From: Zarea fungicola
Taxonomy: Eukaryota > Ascomycota > Sordariomycetes > Hypocreales > Cordycipitaceae
NCBI GenBank assembly: GCA_900169235.1
Contig: FWCC01000116.1
Span: 62,001 to 126,000 of the forward strand
Length of the DNA: 64,000 nt
Direction of reading: 5' to 3'
Notes under the pieces: generated by a model
What the model was told of the DNA's origin: nothing
Databases searched by the model: none
Seen by the model: only the letters and a program-made list of their open reading frames with translations
Shown here: positions 1 to 11,300 of the stretch, piece after piece
Position numbering within the stretch: position 1 is the stretch's first letter
Layout of the letters: every line of letters starts with the position of its first letter
Position numbers and translations under genes: made by a program

Positions 1-1
1 C

Positions 2-2680
2 ATTCGGCGCACCGACACGGGGAACCAAGTCCTTGTCGGCTACGTCGTGCGAGAAGACAACAGCAGCAACGGCAGCAGTACGCCAGCTGCTTCTTCAGAT
101 AGAAATCTCTTGAGGCGCATGCTGCCACCGACGCTGATACCCATGCTTGTCACGGTGGACAGCATTCCCGTCCGCACCTCCGGCAAGGTCGACCGCAAGG
201 CGCTACCGTGGCCGCCGCCGGAGTCCTCTACTGTGGCGACTGCAGAAGGCAGCAGCACCATGGCATGGGTATCTGGCCAGTGGCGCGCTGTTCTGGGTGC
301 CGCTGGCGCTTCGCCCGATTCCAACTTTTTTGATCTCGGCGGCACCAGCCTCGCGGCGGCCCAGCTCGTCTCGCAGCTCCGTCAGAAATGCCACACCCTT
401 TCCGTGGCCGATGTATACGAGCACCCTACCCTCGCCGCCATGACGGAGCGCATCGACGAGCTCCTCGGCACCACGATTACCGAGCGCGAGGTCAAGCTAA
501 GCCCGCGCTGGGTGATTCTCTTCCAGAGCGCCGTGCTCGGCGTCGTCTTCCTCCTCGAGGGCGTGCGTCTCATCACCCCGCTCGCCTTGTCCAAGAAGAT
601 TTTTGAATGGAGGCTCGCCCCGGGTACCTGGGCGACGAAGCATGTGCTGCCCTGGCCAGTGGTTGGTCCTCTTTGCTTCCTCCTCCTCACGTTTCCTGGC
701 CGCCTGCTCGTCACGGTCACGTTTGTGCGCCTCCTCACAGCCGGCATCCGCCCCGGCAAGTACCGCCGCGCCGGGCTCACGCATCTCCGCCTGTGGGCCG
801 CCGGGCAGTTTGTCGCGCTCGGCCGCCTGGGCGCGGTCGCTGGCACCAACTGGGCGCGCTACTATGCGTGGATGCTGGGATGCGAGGTCGGGCGCGACGT
901 GCAGCTGCATGCCCTGCCGCCGCTCACGGGCCTCGCGAGCTTTGGTGACGGCGCGGCCATCGAGCCCGAGGTGGATCTCGCCGGCTTCTGGATCGATGGT
1001 GACGCCGTCCATGTCGGTTCCGTGACTGTGTGCGAGGGTGCGAAGGTCGGGGCGCGCGCGATGCTCATGCCCGATTCCGTTGTCGAGGCGCATACGACGG
1101 TCGAGCCCGGCGTCTCTGTACAAGGCGTCGTCCGGTCGCCGTACCCTCCCTCTGCGTCGTCCTCTGACCATGGCTCCAACCACGACGGCTCGTTCCGGGC
1201 AACAAAGGGTAGTTTTGGGATTGGCATCCTCTACACTATTACGCTATTTCTGCTTGATATTTTGCCGCTGTTGACGATGGCGCCGACATGGGGCCTCATG
1301 GTCTCCGTGGTACAGGATTACGGCAACTTCAGAGAGCTAGCCGTTGGCGTCCTCATTATGACGGGACCAGGCGTTGTTATTGGCATTTTTCTTCAGGTGG
1401 TGATTGTCGTTGCTCTCGTTCGCCTTGCCAATCTTGGCATCCGTCCTGGTTCATACTCGTGGAATGGCATGACTGCTTTCTGTGCGTGGGTGATTCACTT
1501 CCTCATGATGGATGTGCGCGTTTCCCTGTTTCCCATTTTCGCGAGTCTCATCACCCCCGTTTGGCTGCGTCTCCTGGGTGCTACGATTGGCCAAAATGTA
1601 GAGTCTTCGACCGTCGTGCCCATGCCGTCTCTTCTCACCGTCCATGACAATGCCTTCCTGGCCGACGATGTGCTCATTACACCGTTTGAGCTCAGCGGCG
1701 GCCGCATACGCCTCGGGCGCTCGACTGTGGGTGTCAAGGCGTTCCTGGGTAACTCGGCCATTGTTGATCCTGACATTGATATTCCGGACAACTCCCTCGT
1801 GGGCGTGCTCGGATCTGCCCCCGGCGGACTCGGTGAGAAGCAGATGCAGGCTGGATCGTCGTGGCTCGGCCGCCCACCCATCTCGCTTCCCCGCAAGATT
1901 GATGCGAACATTGATGAGTCGTTGACCTTTAAGCCACCGAGGAAACTTGTCATTGCACGGGCCCTGATCGAGTCCTGCCGCGCCATCCCCCTCCTTCTGA
2001 ACGGCATCATTCCTTCCGTGGCCAGCGTCGGCGCCTTCTGGATCCTGTGGCGCTTCGGCACCGGCTATGCCATCCTGTCCGCAGGAGCCCTCATCATTGG
2101 GTCCGGCTTCCTGGCGGCTGTCATCGCCATTGCCGCAAAGTGGCTCCTCACGCCGAATGTAAAAGCAGGGAGCACGCATCCGCTCTGGAGCTCCTTTGTC
2201 TGGCGCAACGAGCTCGCGGACTCGTTCCTGCAGGCCATGGCCGTGCCGCTCCTGGTCCGCTACATCTACGGCACGCCGCTCCTCGCCATCTTCTTCCGCG
2301 CGCTGGGTGCCAGGATTGGCCACGGCACCTGGATCGAGAGCCACCTGCTCCCGGAGGCGGACCTGTGCACCATTGGCGACGGCGCGACGCTGAACAGGGG
2401 CGGCCTGATGCAGACGCACCTCTTCCACGATCGGCTCATGCGTCTGGACGAGGTGCAGCTCTGCAAGGGAGCCACGCTGGGCCCCAGCACTGCGGCACTG
2501 CCCGGTACCGTGATTGGGGAGGGCACGACGGTGTATCCGCTCTCGTTGGTGATGCGAGGGGAGCATCTGCCTGGAAGTACGCGGTGGAGAGGCAATCCCG
2601 TGCGTCCCTGGAGCGAAGGTACGGGGAAAAAGCTGAACAAGAGCCCGAGTTCGAGCTGGGACGTACCAACACCTGTCTGA
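2..2680 (+). CDS. Pls/PosA-type NRPS-like enzyme, epsilon-poly-L-lysine synthetase-like (C-terminal part, 5' truncated by window)
   Basis: The frame is open from base 2 and the true start lies left of the window. First comes the end of an adenylation domain: the A10-type motif RTSGKVDRKALP lies near bases 170-205. A carrier domain follows, with LGGTSL and its phosphopantetheine serine at 347-349. The rest is not a normal condensation domain. It has several hydrophobic membrane segments alternating with three hexapeptide-repeat (left-handed beta-helix-like) blocks, near bases 880-1120, 1580-1830 and 2300-2560. This A-T-membrane-triple-repeat order is that of bacterial epsilon-poly-lysine synthetase (Pls) and related fungal enzymes, which polymerise an amino acid without a thioesterase. 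Lysine as substrate is inferred, because the specificity-determining part of the A domain lies outside the window. The gene is GC-rich, shows no intron here, and its stop is 257 bp from that of the converging FAD oxidase. Confidence 0.85.
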   Translation: MRRTDTGNQVLVGYVVREDNSSNGSSTPAASSDRNLLRRMLPPTLIPMLVTVDSIPVRTSGKVDRKALPWPPPESSTVATAEGSSTMAWVSGQWRAVLGAAGASPDSNFFDLGGTSLAAAQLVSQLRQKCHTLSVADVYEHPTLAAMTERIDELLGTTITEREVKLSPRWVILFQSAVLGVVFLLEGVRLITPLALSKKIFEWRLAPGTWATKHVLPWPVVGPLCFLLLTFPGRLLVTVTFVRLLTAGIRPGKYRRAGLTHLRLWAAGQFVALGRLGAVAGTNWARYYAWMLGCEVGRDVQLHALPPLTGLASFGDGAAIEPEVDLAGFWIDGDAVHVGSVTVCEGAKVGARAMLMPDSVVEAHTTVEPGVSVQGVVRSPYPPSASSSDHGSNHDGSFRATKGSFGIGILYTITLFLLDILPLLTMAPTWGLMVSVVQDYGNFRELAVGVLIMTGPGVVIGIFLQVVIVVALVRLANLGIRPGSYSWNGMTAFCAWVIHFLMMDVRVSLFPIFASLITPVWLRLLGATIGQNVESSTVVPMPSLLTVHDNAFLADDVLITPFELSGGRIRLGRSTVGVKAFLGNSAIVDPDIDIPDNSLVGVLGSAPGGLGEKQMQAGSSWLGRPPISLPRKIDANIDESLTFKPPRKLVIARALIESCRAIPLLLNGIIPSVASVGAFWILWRFGTGYAILSAGALIIGSGFLAAVIAIAAKWLLTPNVKAGSTHPLWSSFVWRNELADSFLQAMAVPLLVRYIYGTPLLAIFFRALGARIGHGTWIESHLLPEADLCTIGDGATLNRGGLMQTHLFHDRLMRLDEVQLCKGATLGPSTAALPGTVIGEGTTVYPLSLVMRGEHLPGSTRWRGNPVRPWSEGTGKKLNKSPSSSWDVPTPV

Positions 2681-2936
2681 GAAGTGCGAACGAAAAAAAA
2701 AGAACTTTATTGACTTCTCCGTAAATATTGATACTGGATAGAAAGGAGAATTGTTGGCGTTTTTGTATTTATAATTATCTTCTTACAAGAGTAATGACGA
2801 AAAAGAAATGATGCCTTTTTAATTTTTTGATTTCAAGCACGATGAAGAACGAGCCGTTATTTCCATGTGATTTTATGTAAGAGTATGTACTTCTATTTTA
2901 ATATGTACTCAAATACATTTGTTCTAAAAGAGGGTT

Positions 2937-4985
2937 TCACACCCGGCAGAGCTGACCGCCCGCAAGCTGTTCCCAATACTCGTTGCCGACGCATGGTGTG
3001 CACCAGAAGACGTCGTTGGGATCGACCTGTCGTTTAATTTGAGCGAGACGTGGGTAGTTTGTGCCCCAGAAGCTCTCTTGAAAGTTGGGCTCGAATGGAG
3101 ATGCCTAAATAAAACGTCAGCCTTTTTGCTTCCTCCATTTACCGGCAGTGGCCAGAAGAGGGAAATGCCGACTGCAAGCTTACCTCGTTAATGTAGGCTC
3201 CAGAAGTTGGCGTCAGCTTGCGCGTGGGTGCCCAGGCAGCGTCGAGATCTTGAAGAGCCTTGTTCGTGGCGGCCTGGTCGAACGGTGTACCCGCCGTTCC
3301 AGTAACTATTTGATCCAAGGTTAGAGAATCGCCCCCAAATAAAGACAAGTTCTGCAAGCGATAGTGACGTACTAGTATGCACATAGGCTGTTCGCCAGTG
3401 AGAGTTGACAGCATTGCTGCCACCAGCAGGCTTAGCTTCCATCACGCCTTTGCCACCGACAAGGAAGAAAGTCGAGAAGCCACCTGGCGCAGTGCCTGCG
3501 AGGATAGCCTCACCAAGAGCCTTGGTGTCGTTGAACGCCTGCTGGTCCAGCAGCCTCGAGATGAGGTACTTGTTGTCTCCCACCGTCTCCGTGTCAAAGT
3601 TGTCGGCAAAGTACTCCAAAAATGTGCCATACGTCGTGCTGCTGTAAAACAGGCCTGCTTCGCCCGGCCAGCGCTGGTTGATGGTGTCGTTGAGAGGCTT
3701 GAAGAGCTTGGCAAAGGTGGCGTTGGCGTCATCAGAGTCCAGTAGTGTCAATCGGCCCTCGAAACCGGCAAGGAAGTCGGGAAGGCCAGTACCGGGTGCC
3801 GGGTTGGAAAAGTTGCGGTAGGCAAAGTTGTAGCCGGAGAGGCCGCCGTTCATGAGGAAGGGTGTCTGCGCGGCGACGGTGCCCATGAGGTCACCGAGGA
3901 ACGGGACGCCGGGGACGGTAAAGGCGAGGAAGTTGACAATGTCCATCTTGGGGGTTGGGACTGTCTTGACGGTAAAGGTTGTAATGACACCAAAAGTAGA
4001 ACCGCCGCCCTGAGAAAATGAATCAGCAAACGAAGTTCAGTCTGTAAATCCATTATTCGTTGAAACTTACACCACGCAAAGCCCAGAAGAGATCAGGGCT
4101 CTGGTCCTGGTTTACTTTTTGGATCTTACCATCTGGTGTCACGACCTCCATCTCCACAACCTGGTCAGCAGCAAGGCCATATTTTGGAGACAAGATCGAG
4201 TGACCACCGCCGGTGATGTAGCCACCAGCACTGACAGTCTTGGAGCCACCGCCGACCACTGTCTGTTTGTACTTGTCGAGAGCAACATAAATGTCCCACA
4301 TGATGGCGCCGCTGCCAACGGTTGCATAGTTGCCCTTGAGAACACAACCCGAATTGAGCTTAAACTCATCAGGGTGGTACGTGATACTGCTCAAATGGTG
4401 CGTCCAAAGCGACAGTGTGCCAGGCGCATTGGAGCGGCCGATGAAGTCATGGCCGCTCGACTTGACATTGAGGCGTACATTATTCGTGCGGGCTATTAAA
4501 TCAGAGGATTAGTTCTAGTTTCCCATAATCAAATGAAGCTGAAATTAGAAAAAGAAAATACCAAAGTCGATGCCGGCCTTGACATGCTCTGCTGTGGTGA
4601 CATTCACGACGTAAGCCGGATAACCAGCAGGACTGCAAGGGGTGTTGGGATCCGGTAGGCATGTGTAGTTGGTGAACTCATTTGACATGACTGAGATGGG
4701 GCTTGCGAGATGAAACTCAGATGTCGTCCATTCCTTGGCTACAGTAGCGCACTGGGCCTCATCATAGTTGGGCTGGCCCTTGTGGCAGACACCACCTGGC
4801 AGGACCGTTGGCTGAATCAATTGGCCGCTGAGCGTCTTGTTGAGTGTGTTCCAAGCATCAGCCTTTGGCCAGCTTGGTGTTCCTGGGTACGCTTTGCAGG
4901 AAGGGCCAGCAGCATACTCTGGCGCAGCCGAGACACTGGCAGCGGCAGCCAAGACCAACAGTACAAGATTGCGTGCTGTCGACAT
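2937..4985 (-). CDS. secreted FAD-linked oxidoreductase, berberine bridge enzyme-like
   Basis: Five exons on the minus strand: 4985-4562, 4492-4071, 4009-3373, 3305-3184, 3104-2937 (590 aa). All introns are GT-AG, 61-79 nt, and phases agree. Residues 1-20 form a signal peptide. The FAD-binding PCMH domain contains SSGHDF, whose histidine (about 156) is the usual 8-alpha covalent FAD anchor, then TVSAGGYITGGG and RGGGGSTFG. The C-terminus has the BBE motif FWGTNYPRLAQIK followed by a Cys-containing tail. The cysteine that makes the second FAD bond in bicovalent family members appears to be Ser here, so a single covalent link is expected. Such enzymes oxidise alcohols, sugars or alkaloid precursors with O2; the substrate is unknown. 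A TATA-like box lies about 100 bp upstream. Neighbours are the Pls-like gene (convergent) and a P450 on the same strand. Confidence 0.93.
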
Positions 4986-6622
4986 TTTTTTAACGCTGAT
5001 TGTCCGTCTGTGATGCTCTGTTGGAAGGAAACATGACTCGACAGATAAGGCGCCCCCGTCCTCGCCAGGCAACGCCTTCTTATAAATCGCACAATGCACC
5101 CACCTGCGGATTCAAGATCCTTGCACCAACTACATCATTCATCAATCAGCAGTGTCAGAGTCCGTTCCCGAGGGGTGTACGCAAATCATGGATGCGGGTG
5201 CCGAGTGGCCGGGGGCGGGATCCTAATCTTACGTGAGGGTGTGCAGGTTATTTCTGTGGGCTAGCGCCACTGTCGTTGCAGTTTACTGCTCAGTAGGCAG
5301 CGGGTAGGGGTAGCTACAGGCAATTTTAAGTCGAATAAACTCGGGTCCCTGGAAAATATAGATTATAAACGCATCTCATTGTGAAATATGTTGTATTATA
5401 CGTTGTGTGGTCGTTGCAGCTACCCCCGACGGGTTTACTCTGCTTCGTGGCTGTGAAGCCTATTTCAGTACCTCTTACCTCCCGTTTACCATGCGATTAC
5501 AGAATACCTGCAAGGCCGGGCTCTTCTTATCAAATACTGAATATGTAATCAGAGCATATCGGTGCAAATAATTGTGCCGCATTGCCTGACAGACTTAGTC
5601 CACTCTACCTGTGAAACATTACTCTGCTCTAAAGCACCGCTCTGAGTCAGATGCATTAAACTAGATCAGTGACCAGTATACAAGTTAGAGCTATACATGC
5701 TCAACGACCTGTGTAGTTTAGACATCTAACTCACCACCACGCAACTGCTAAATGTGGATGTTCTTAAAATGATAGGGTCTATGTATGCCAAGACATATGG
5801 TAACTAGCTAGAGCCGCTTGCATGAAATCTGGAGATGCGCTACTTGAGGCTGAGGCGCCGCAACTGGCAGCCAACAATTTGTCCGCCAACGGGGCGCGGG
5901 AAGGGAAGCCACTTCATCTTATCAGCATAGCACCGGTAACGTAACAATAAACAATTTGTCTAGCAGCATTGGAAAAGAAATTGGCATTCGGGCAAGTTCG
6001 CCATGTTTACAATTCTTAATGAAGACTGCCAATTACGGGCACGTGCTGAGACATATGCACAGAGCAAACAAAAGAAACTTATTTAGCGCCCAAGATCAAT
6101 CACGCACTCATCGACGGAACACTTACCTTTATAGGATATTGAGACCGAACGCACTGCTAGGCGCCGTTGCAGCCGCCCTTTCGTCGTGGCTTGTTACACG
6201 TACGCTGGCTGAGCCTCGACAGGAAATTACAAGGACCTTTATATTTAGCGTGTGCAATATGGAAGTCGGCATTCGAACCGGGCTTGCCCTGCGAGAGTCG
6301 GCCCCTCGGCCGCTGACACTATTCTGACGGATCGACGAGACTACGGCGACAAGCTTTGCCAAGCCCGAAGTTGGAGCCCTATGAGATTTCTGACGCATCA
6401 TTGCAGCATAGAACATGATTTAAAAAAAAACTCATTAAAGACTCTGTGTATGTGCTTTTTATTTTTTTGGTCTATATACAGGCGCCCACTCTCTGGAGGA
6501 CTTGATATAATAAAGAAAAGACATAACCATATGTAATCTAAAAAGACACTTCTATCATGGGGTAACAAAAAACAAATCAGGCCAAACAAACTTGCAACCA
6601 TAAATACATCATGCATATAACT
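4986..6622. other. intergenic region, 1.6 kb
   Basis: This lies between the start of the FAD oxidase and the stop of the P450. It should hold the oxidase promoter and the P450 3' UTR. Short open frames exist, but none has a family motif or a coherent splice pattern. I see no RNA gene or mobile element. Confidence 0.6.
5081..5087 (-). promoter_or_regulatory. TATA-like box of the FAD oxidase gene
   Basis: On the minus strand the sequence reads TTTATAAG, about 98 bp before the ATG at 4985. This is a normal spacing for an ascomycete core promoter. The call rests on motif and position only. Confidence 0.4.
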
Positions 6623-8283
6623 TTAACCCTCAATCAGGCAGCGTTTTCCAGTAGGGCTGTTGAGGAAGTAAATCTTGGACTTCATGTCCTCATCCGACAT
6701 GCCCTCCTTCGTGGAGACGACCGACTTGGGGAACTTGCGGAAGAAGAGGGCGACGCCGAGACGAATCTCAATCATGGCGAGATGCGAGCCGACGCAGGTC
6801 CGGGCGCCGCGGCCAAAGGGCATAAAGGCTTCCTTCATGGCCCTGGTCGGGTTCTCCCAGCGCTCGGGGCTGAACGCGTCCGGGTTGGGGAAGATTTCCT
6901 CGTCGCGGTGCATGGAGTAGCCCTGGCAGCCGACGGTGGTGCCGCCCTCGATCCAGTAGCCGCCCAGGCTGACGCCCTCGGGGGGCACGACGCGGGCGAG
7001 CGAGCAAGGGGCGGCGGCGTGCAGGCGCATCGTCTCGTTGATGACCTGCTCCATGTAGCGCAGCTCGCGGGTGTCGGCCTCGGTGAAGTCGTCGGGCAGC
7101 GTGGCCACCTCGGCGGCGAGCTTGTCGCGGATGTCGGGACGCTGGGAGACGGCCCAGGTGAGGTAGGTCAGGGTGTTGCTAGTAGTGTCAGATCCGGCGA
7201 CAATGTAGGTCTGCGCGTTGACAATGACTTCCTCCTCGTTCAGCGTGTCGTCGTCCTTGGCCTTGAACACCTTGGAGAAGAGAGTCTCGCGGGCCTTTTC
7301 GTCACCGGACAGTGCGCTCTCCTTCTGGCGGTGGATGGACTGGACGGCGTAGTTGCGCATGCGCTTGCCGCCCTCGACGGCGTTTTGAACAATCGGGATG
7401 GTGATGTACTGAGCGAGCTTGGTGAGACCAGGGACGAGTAAGCGGATTGCAGCAAACTTGTTAACAGAGAGAATATCCTCAAAGTATTGGTTTTTCTGGT
7501 TACAAAAAAAATGGTATTAGTCAATCTGTCATGATGCACGGTTTTTTTTTTCGGTCAGTGTTCTAAGCTTACCTTGCCGCTCTCAATCATGTTAAACGAG
7601 CTGCCAAATGTCAGCTCGCCTAGCGTGTCTGTGGTGTAGAAGAACCACCACTTGTAGACGTCAATGGCACCACGACTCTGGAGTTCCTCGCTCATCTTGT
7701 AGATTGCGGCTGTGGCACGGGACTGGACATCAGGAATGGCGGGCTTGAGGGAGGACTCGGACATGGGCGAGGCTAAGAGGCGGCGGTAGCGACGGTGTAG
7801 ATCGACGTTGCTGGTGTTGAACATGGAGTCGGTCTTGCTGGGGGCCAGCGTGCGGTAGGCGGGGTGCTTGAGAAAGGTCTCCTTGTGGCCGTACACCTTC
7901 CTTACATCTTCCATGCTGGTGATGCTGACCTCGTTTGGGGCGGTGCGGACGATTGGACCTAAGCTATGTTAGGATGGGTGTTTGTCACTAAATGTAATAT
8001 CCGACTGTATCATACCATATTGTTTATGCAACTCGTGAGCGTGGCCAGGCGTGAATCCTTTGAACATGGCCATTTGGCTGGGGAGGCCGGTCCATAATGT
8101 GTAAAGCGGGCCGGGAACCTTTGAGATGGGGTTTCGGTATATTGTGATGACTTTCTACATTTGGCATTAGCAAAGTATCTTCTCGAGAAATGTAACGCTT
8201 CAACGTACAGAGAGCACCCATAGGGTTACTAGAGCCCCGAGGGCGGCATAGATGTTTACACCTTTCAATACTTGCAGCTCCAT
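6623..8283 (-). CDS. cytochrome P450 monooxygenase (microsomal)
   Basis: Four exons on the minus strand: 8283-8209, 8154-8016, 7958-7573, 7495-6623 (490 aa, usual P450 length). Introns are 54, 57 and 77 nt with GT-AG borders and continuous phase. The N-terminus has one membrane anchor (about residues 10-25) followed by the proline hinge ISKVPGP. Diagnostic motifs are the I-helix AGSDTT (300-305), ETMR of the K-helix (354-357), FSPERW, and the heme loop FGRGARTCVG with the thiolate Cys at about 434. The protein should be ER-bound and act with a P450 reductase; its substrate cannot be told. It sits upstream of a FAD oxidase on the same strand, a pairing common in metabolite loci. A TATA-like element (8379-8388) lies about 100 bp before the ATG. 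Confidence 0.95.
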
Positions 8284-8378
8284 TGTAGATGTGAGTTGTG
8301 TATGTGTGTGATTAAAAAAAGACAAGACTCGATACAGTACAATAGAACAAAATTGGAGATGGGGTGGGCAGGCGTTGG

Positions 8379-8388
8379 ATATAAATAC
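8379..8388 (-). promoter_or_regulatory. TATA-like box of the P450 gene
   Basis: The minus strand reads TATTTATAT about 100 bp upstream of the P450 ATG. Assigned by motif and spacing only. Confidence 0.4.
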
Positions 8389-11300
8389 AAAAGTTGCATC
8401 AGAGAGATTTGTTACATACAGCCAACGTTTAAAGTCGTGGAGAGGGAGGGGGTGTCAACCAAGTGTCGCAGGGAAAGATGGGGCGAACCAAACGTCACAA
8501 AGGAAACCCCTTCCCTCAGCCAATGATGGCGACGCATAATGTGAACTAGACATTCTGGTTGGCTAGCAGTGTTCTAAAGCCACACAGCCTGGCTTTGCTC
8601 CTACTACCCTCCGGTGCAAGACTGAGGGCGAAAAGTACGCCGGCCAGGCTGGCGTTAGCGCCGTTGATATTCTGGCATAGACGAAGTGCTTCTGAGTTAG
8701 TGGGTGAACAAGTGGACAAGGGTCTTGAGGTGGGTGGTGGCGCTATGATGGTATGACTGCGCTTTGCCAGGTTTGGTGTAGATGTCGATCGTTAGTGGCT
8801 TCGGAAATCGATAAAGGGACGATTTAAGCCCGGAGAAAATAGCAGCAAAATTTCCAGAAAAAGTATAAGGCGTGTGTGGGAGAGGTAAAACGTACACGCG
8901 TCCTCTACGTATGCGACAGGGGAAAATGTCATCATGTGTAGCAGAGCACTGCCCTGGAGAACGGGATTCAAGCCTGTCCAACCAAGCAGGGGCTGAATCC
9001 CGTCCCATTCTCAGGGCTACCGCCAAGAGAACCAGCCTTGTGGCACAAAAGCCTCTTCCGCCATTGCAGCCGGGGTGGTGGTTGGGGCAGGCTCCGCCTC
9101 AAGGGTGCTCAAGCCCGCCTCAAAGCCGGCTCGAGGAAAGCACTTTTGGTGGCTTACAGTGGATAAAACTGGCAATCTATCTGATAACTACTGGCAAGGC
9201 TTGTTTTCATGTGGATCTCGCATGGGCGTGAGCAGGAATTGAGGAGGGGGTGTACTCCGTAACCACTAAGAGCGCCGCATCTCACCAGTAGAAGATTGTA
9301 TTGCGAGATGCTCAGGCGACTACCGCTATGAACCCTACCAGTATGCTTTGCTCGGTCTCCCACACTCTTGTTTCACCCACCAATGGTCCCTTTGGTCTTT
9401 GGTCCTTTGTCTGGTGGAGGCCGACTAGTGGCTCTGGTGAGAAGAGTTGCACTGCACTAACTGGATTGTCGACTGGTGGGCGCCATAGATCCGTCCTACC
9501 CGCTTACGCCCCTGTGCCGGTGCCGATTAAACATGTCAGGCATCATCCAAGGCGCTGAGGGCTACATAGTGGTTCTCGCGACTTGTGCAGAGTAATGACA
9601 CGCCGTTCCAAGTCTAAACCAAACACAACCTCTGAACCACTCTGCTGTGTGAATCAAAACACCGCGAAAACCCGCGTCAGAACCAGACACGACCAGCGTG
9701 ACTCTCAGGCCGACTGACATGCCTGCAATGCGGAAAGGCCGAACTGACCACAGAGCGTTGCTACATCTCGTACTGCTCGTGATTGTCGCTCAGTTCGCCT
9801 TTCACCCCATCACATGATTTTATTTAGACGGATAGTTTGATGAGGACCGCTATAACGGGCTTGCCGTCTGGTTCTAGATTTTTTTTGTTATACTTGTTCC
9901 CCGCAGAACTTTGCTTCACTAAATCATCCTGACCATATATCAATGATGACTCAGTATTGCTATAATTATTTACCATGCAGATCTTAATTCTCAGCAAGTG
10001 TTCTGCTTAGCAAATGCCACCAAAAAAGCCACACCTTCTATCAAGCCCTACAGTAGACTGGGCCTTCGCCGGTAAGCTGAAACCGCCGCCAAGTTGCGCC
10101 TCCCATTCTCGTCAGCAACCCTTGGAACCGATAGCGCCAGGCGCCATTTTTTCCCATTCTCGCAATTTATTGTAGATCGGCTAGTTCGGTATGGCTGATG
10201 CCAAGCCGCGCGTCCCTACAGGGTGAAATAACCGGAATCTATCCTAAACCCGGCGATGTTTCGAGTTTCTTAATCGCCACGAAAAAAGAAGGGTAAACAA
10301 TGAACAGCAAATAGTCATGAGACGGGACATTATCTCAAAGTTATGGTTGCATACTAGGTTCTCAGGTAAGTCTGGATTAATGCTTTAAACGGCTGCGCTC
10401 TCTGCATGGTCCTGCAGTAGGACGGCTTATGCTCTCACGTCACAATTCTGGCCCTTATGGCGCTTTTACTATGACAAGAGTCCCCAACTATCATACTGTA
10501 GTTTCATAATTCTCGGAACCGTAGTTGTACCGCAGATACATATGACTTGAAACAAAACACCAGATGTACACTCTGGCACTTTGAGCGGGAACTATCTGGT
10601 TAGCGTCGTCGTACTTTCCGTATTGAGCTTCCCATTCTCTGAGACCCGTGTCGCTTCCCCGGTACTTGAGCTCTGCCACTTCAAATAACTGGGGGAACAT
10701 GACGGGATCGGCGCTGAAAATGTGGCGACAAAAGCCACATTGCTCGCATAGCAAGCCCTGGGCTGGTCCGGTCTTCCGAGAACCAATGCTAGAGGGCTCG
10801 AATAGGCTTTACAACTTCAGCTTGCGAGAACCTAAGTATAGGACAGCAGCTAGTAATATTTTCGCTTTACTCGTTTTCCCATTGCATGTTGGTCGAGAGA
10901 ATAAGCCATAGGACGTCGGAACCAAATTGCGGAGGGGGATAGGACAGCCGCACTGTGGTCCAGCCGGTTAGGACGGCAGACGGTGGGTGTGCAGTACTGC
11001 TTTCCTGTTCCCCCAGTCGTGCATGCCGGAAGACGGAGGAACCGCTGCACCGTCTTTTGACGTTGTATTCTCTCCGAGAGCAAGGCCGTGAACCCTCATT
11101 TGATTGCCTCTTGGGGTTAGACTTACCTGCAGAGAAATGGAAGACCTTTTGCTTTTCGGCCGGCACCGCTGCAACCTCGAGAAAGTCCGCTACGTATCTG
11201 CATGAATGGAGCTGATCGGGATCCTCAGCTTCTGGAACAATTACGTTGATTCAGCTCTAGACCAAAAGTTCCATCGAAGGAGACATCTTTCCGCTTTGCG

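Noticed and set aside
1451..2566. 371-codon open frame antisense to the Pls-like gene
   Set aside because: It mirrors GC-rich coding DNA. The predicted product is His/Arg/Glu-rich without structure, while the plus strand has clear family motifs.
6611..7441. 276-codon open frame on the plus strand over the P450 exon
   Set aside because: It is antisense to a P450 with all diagnostic motifs. The frame is open because of the GC-rich codon pattern of the real gene, and its product is low-complexity with no domain.
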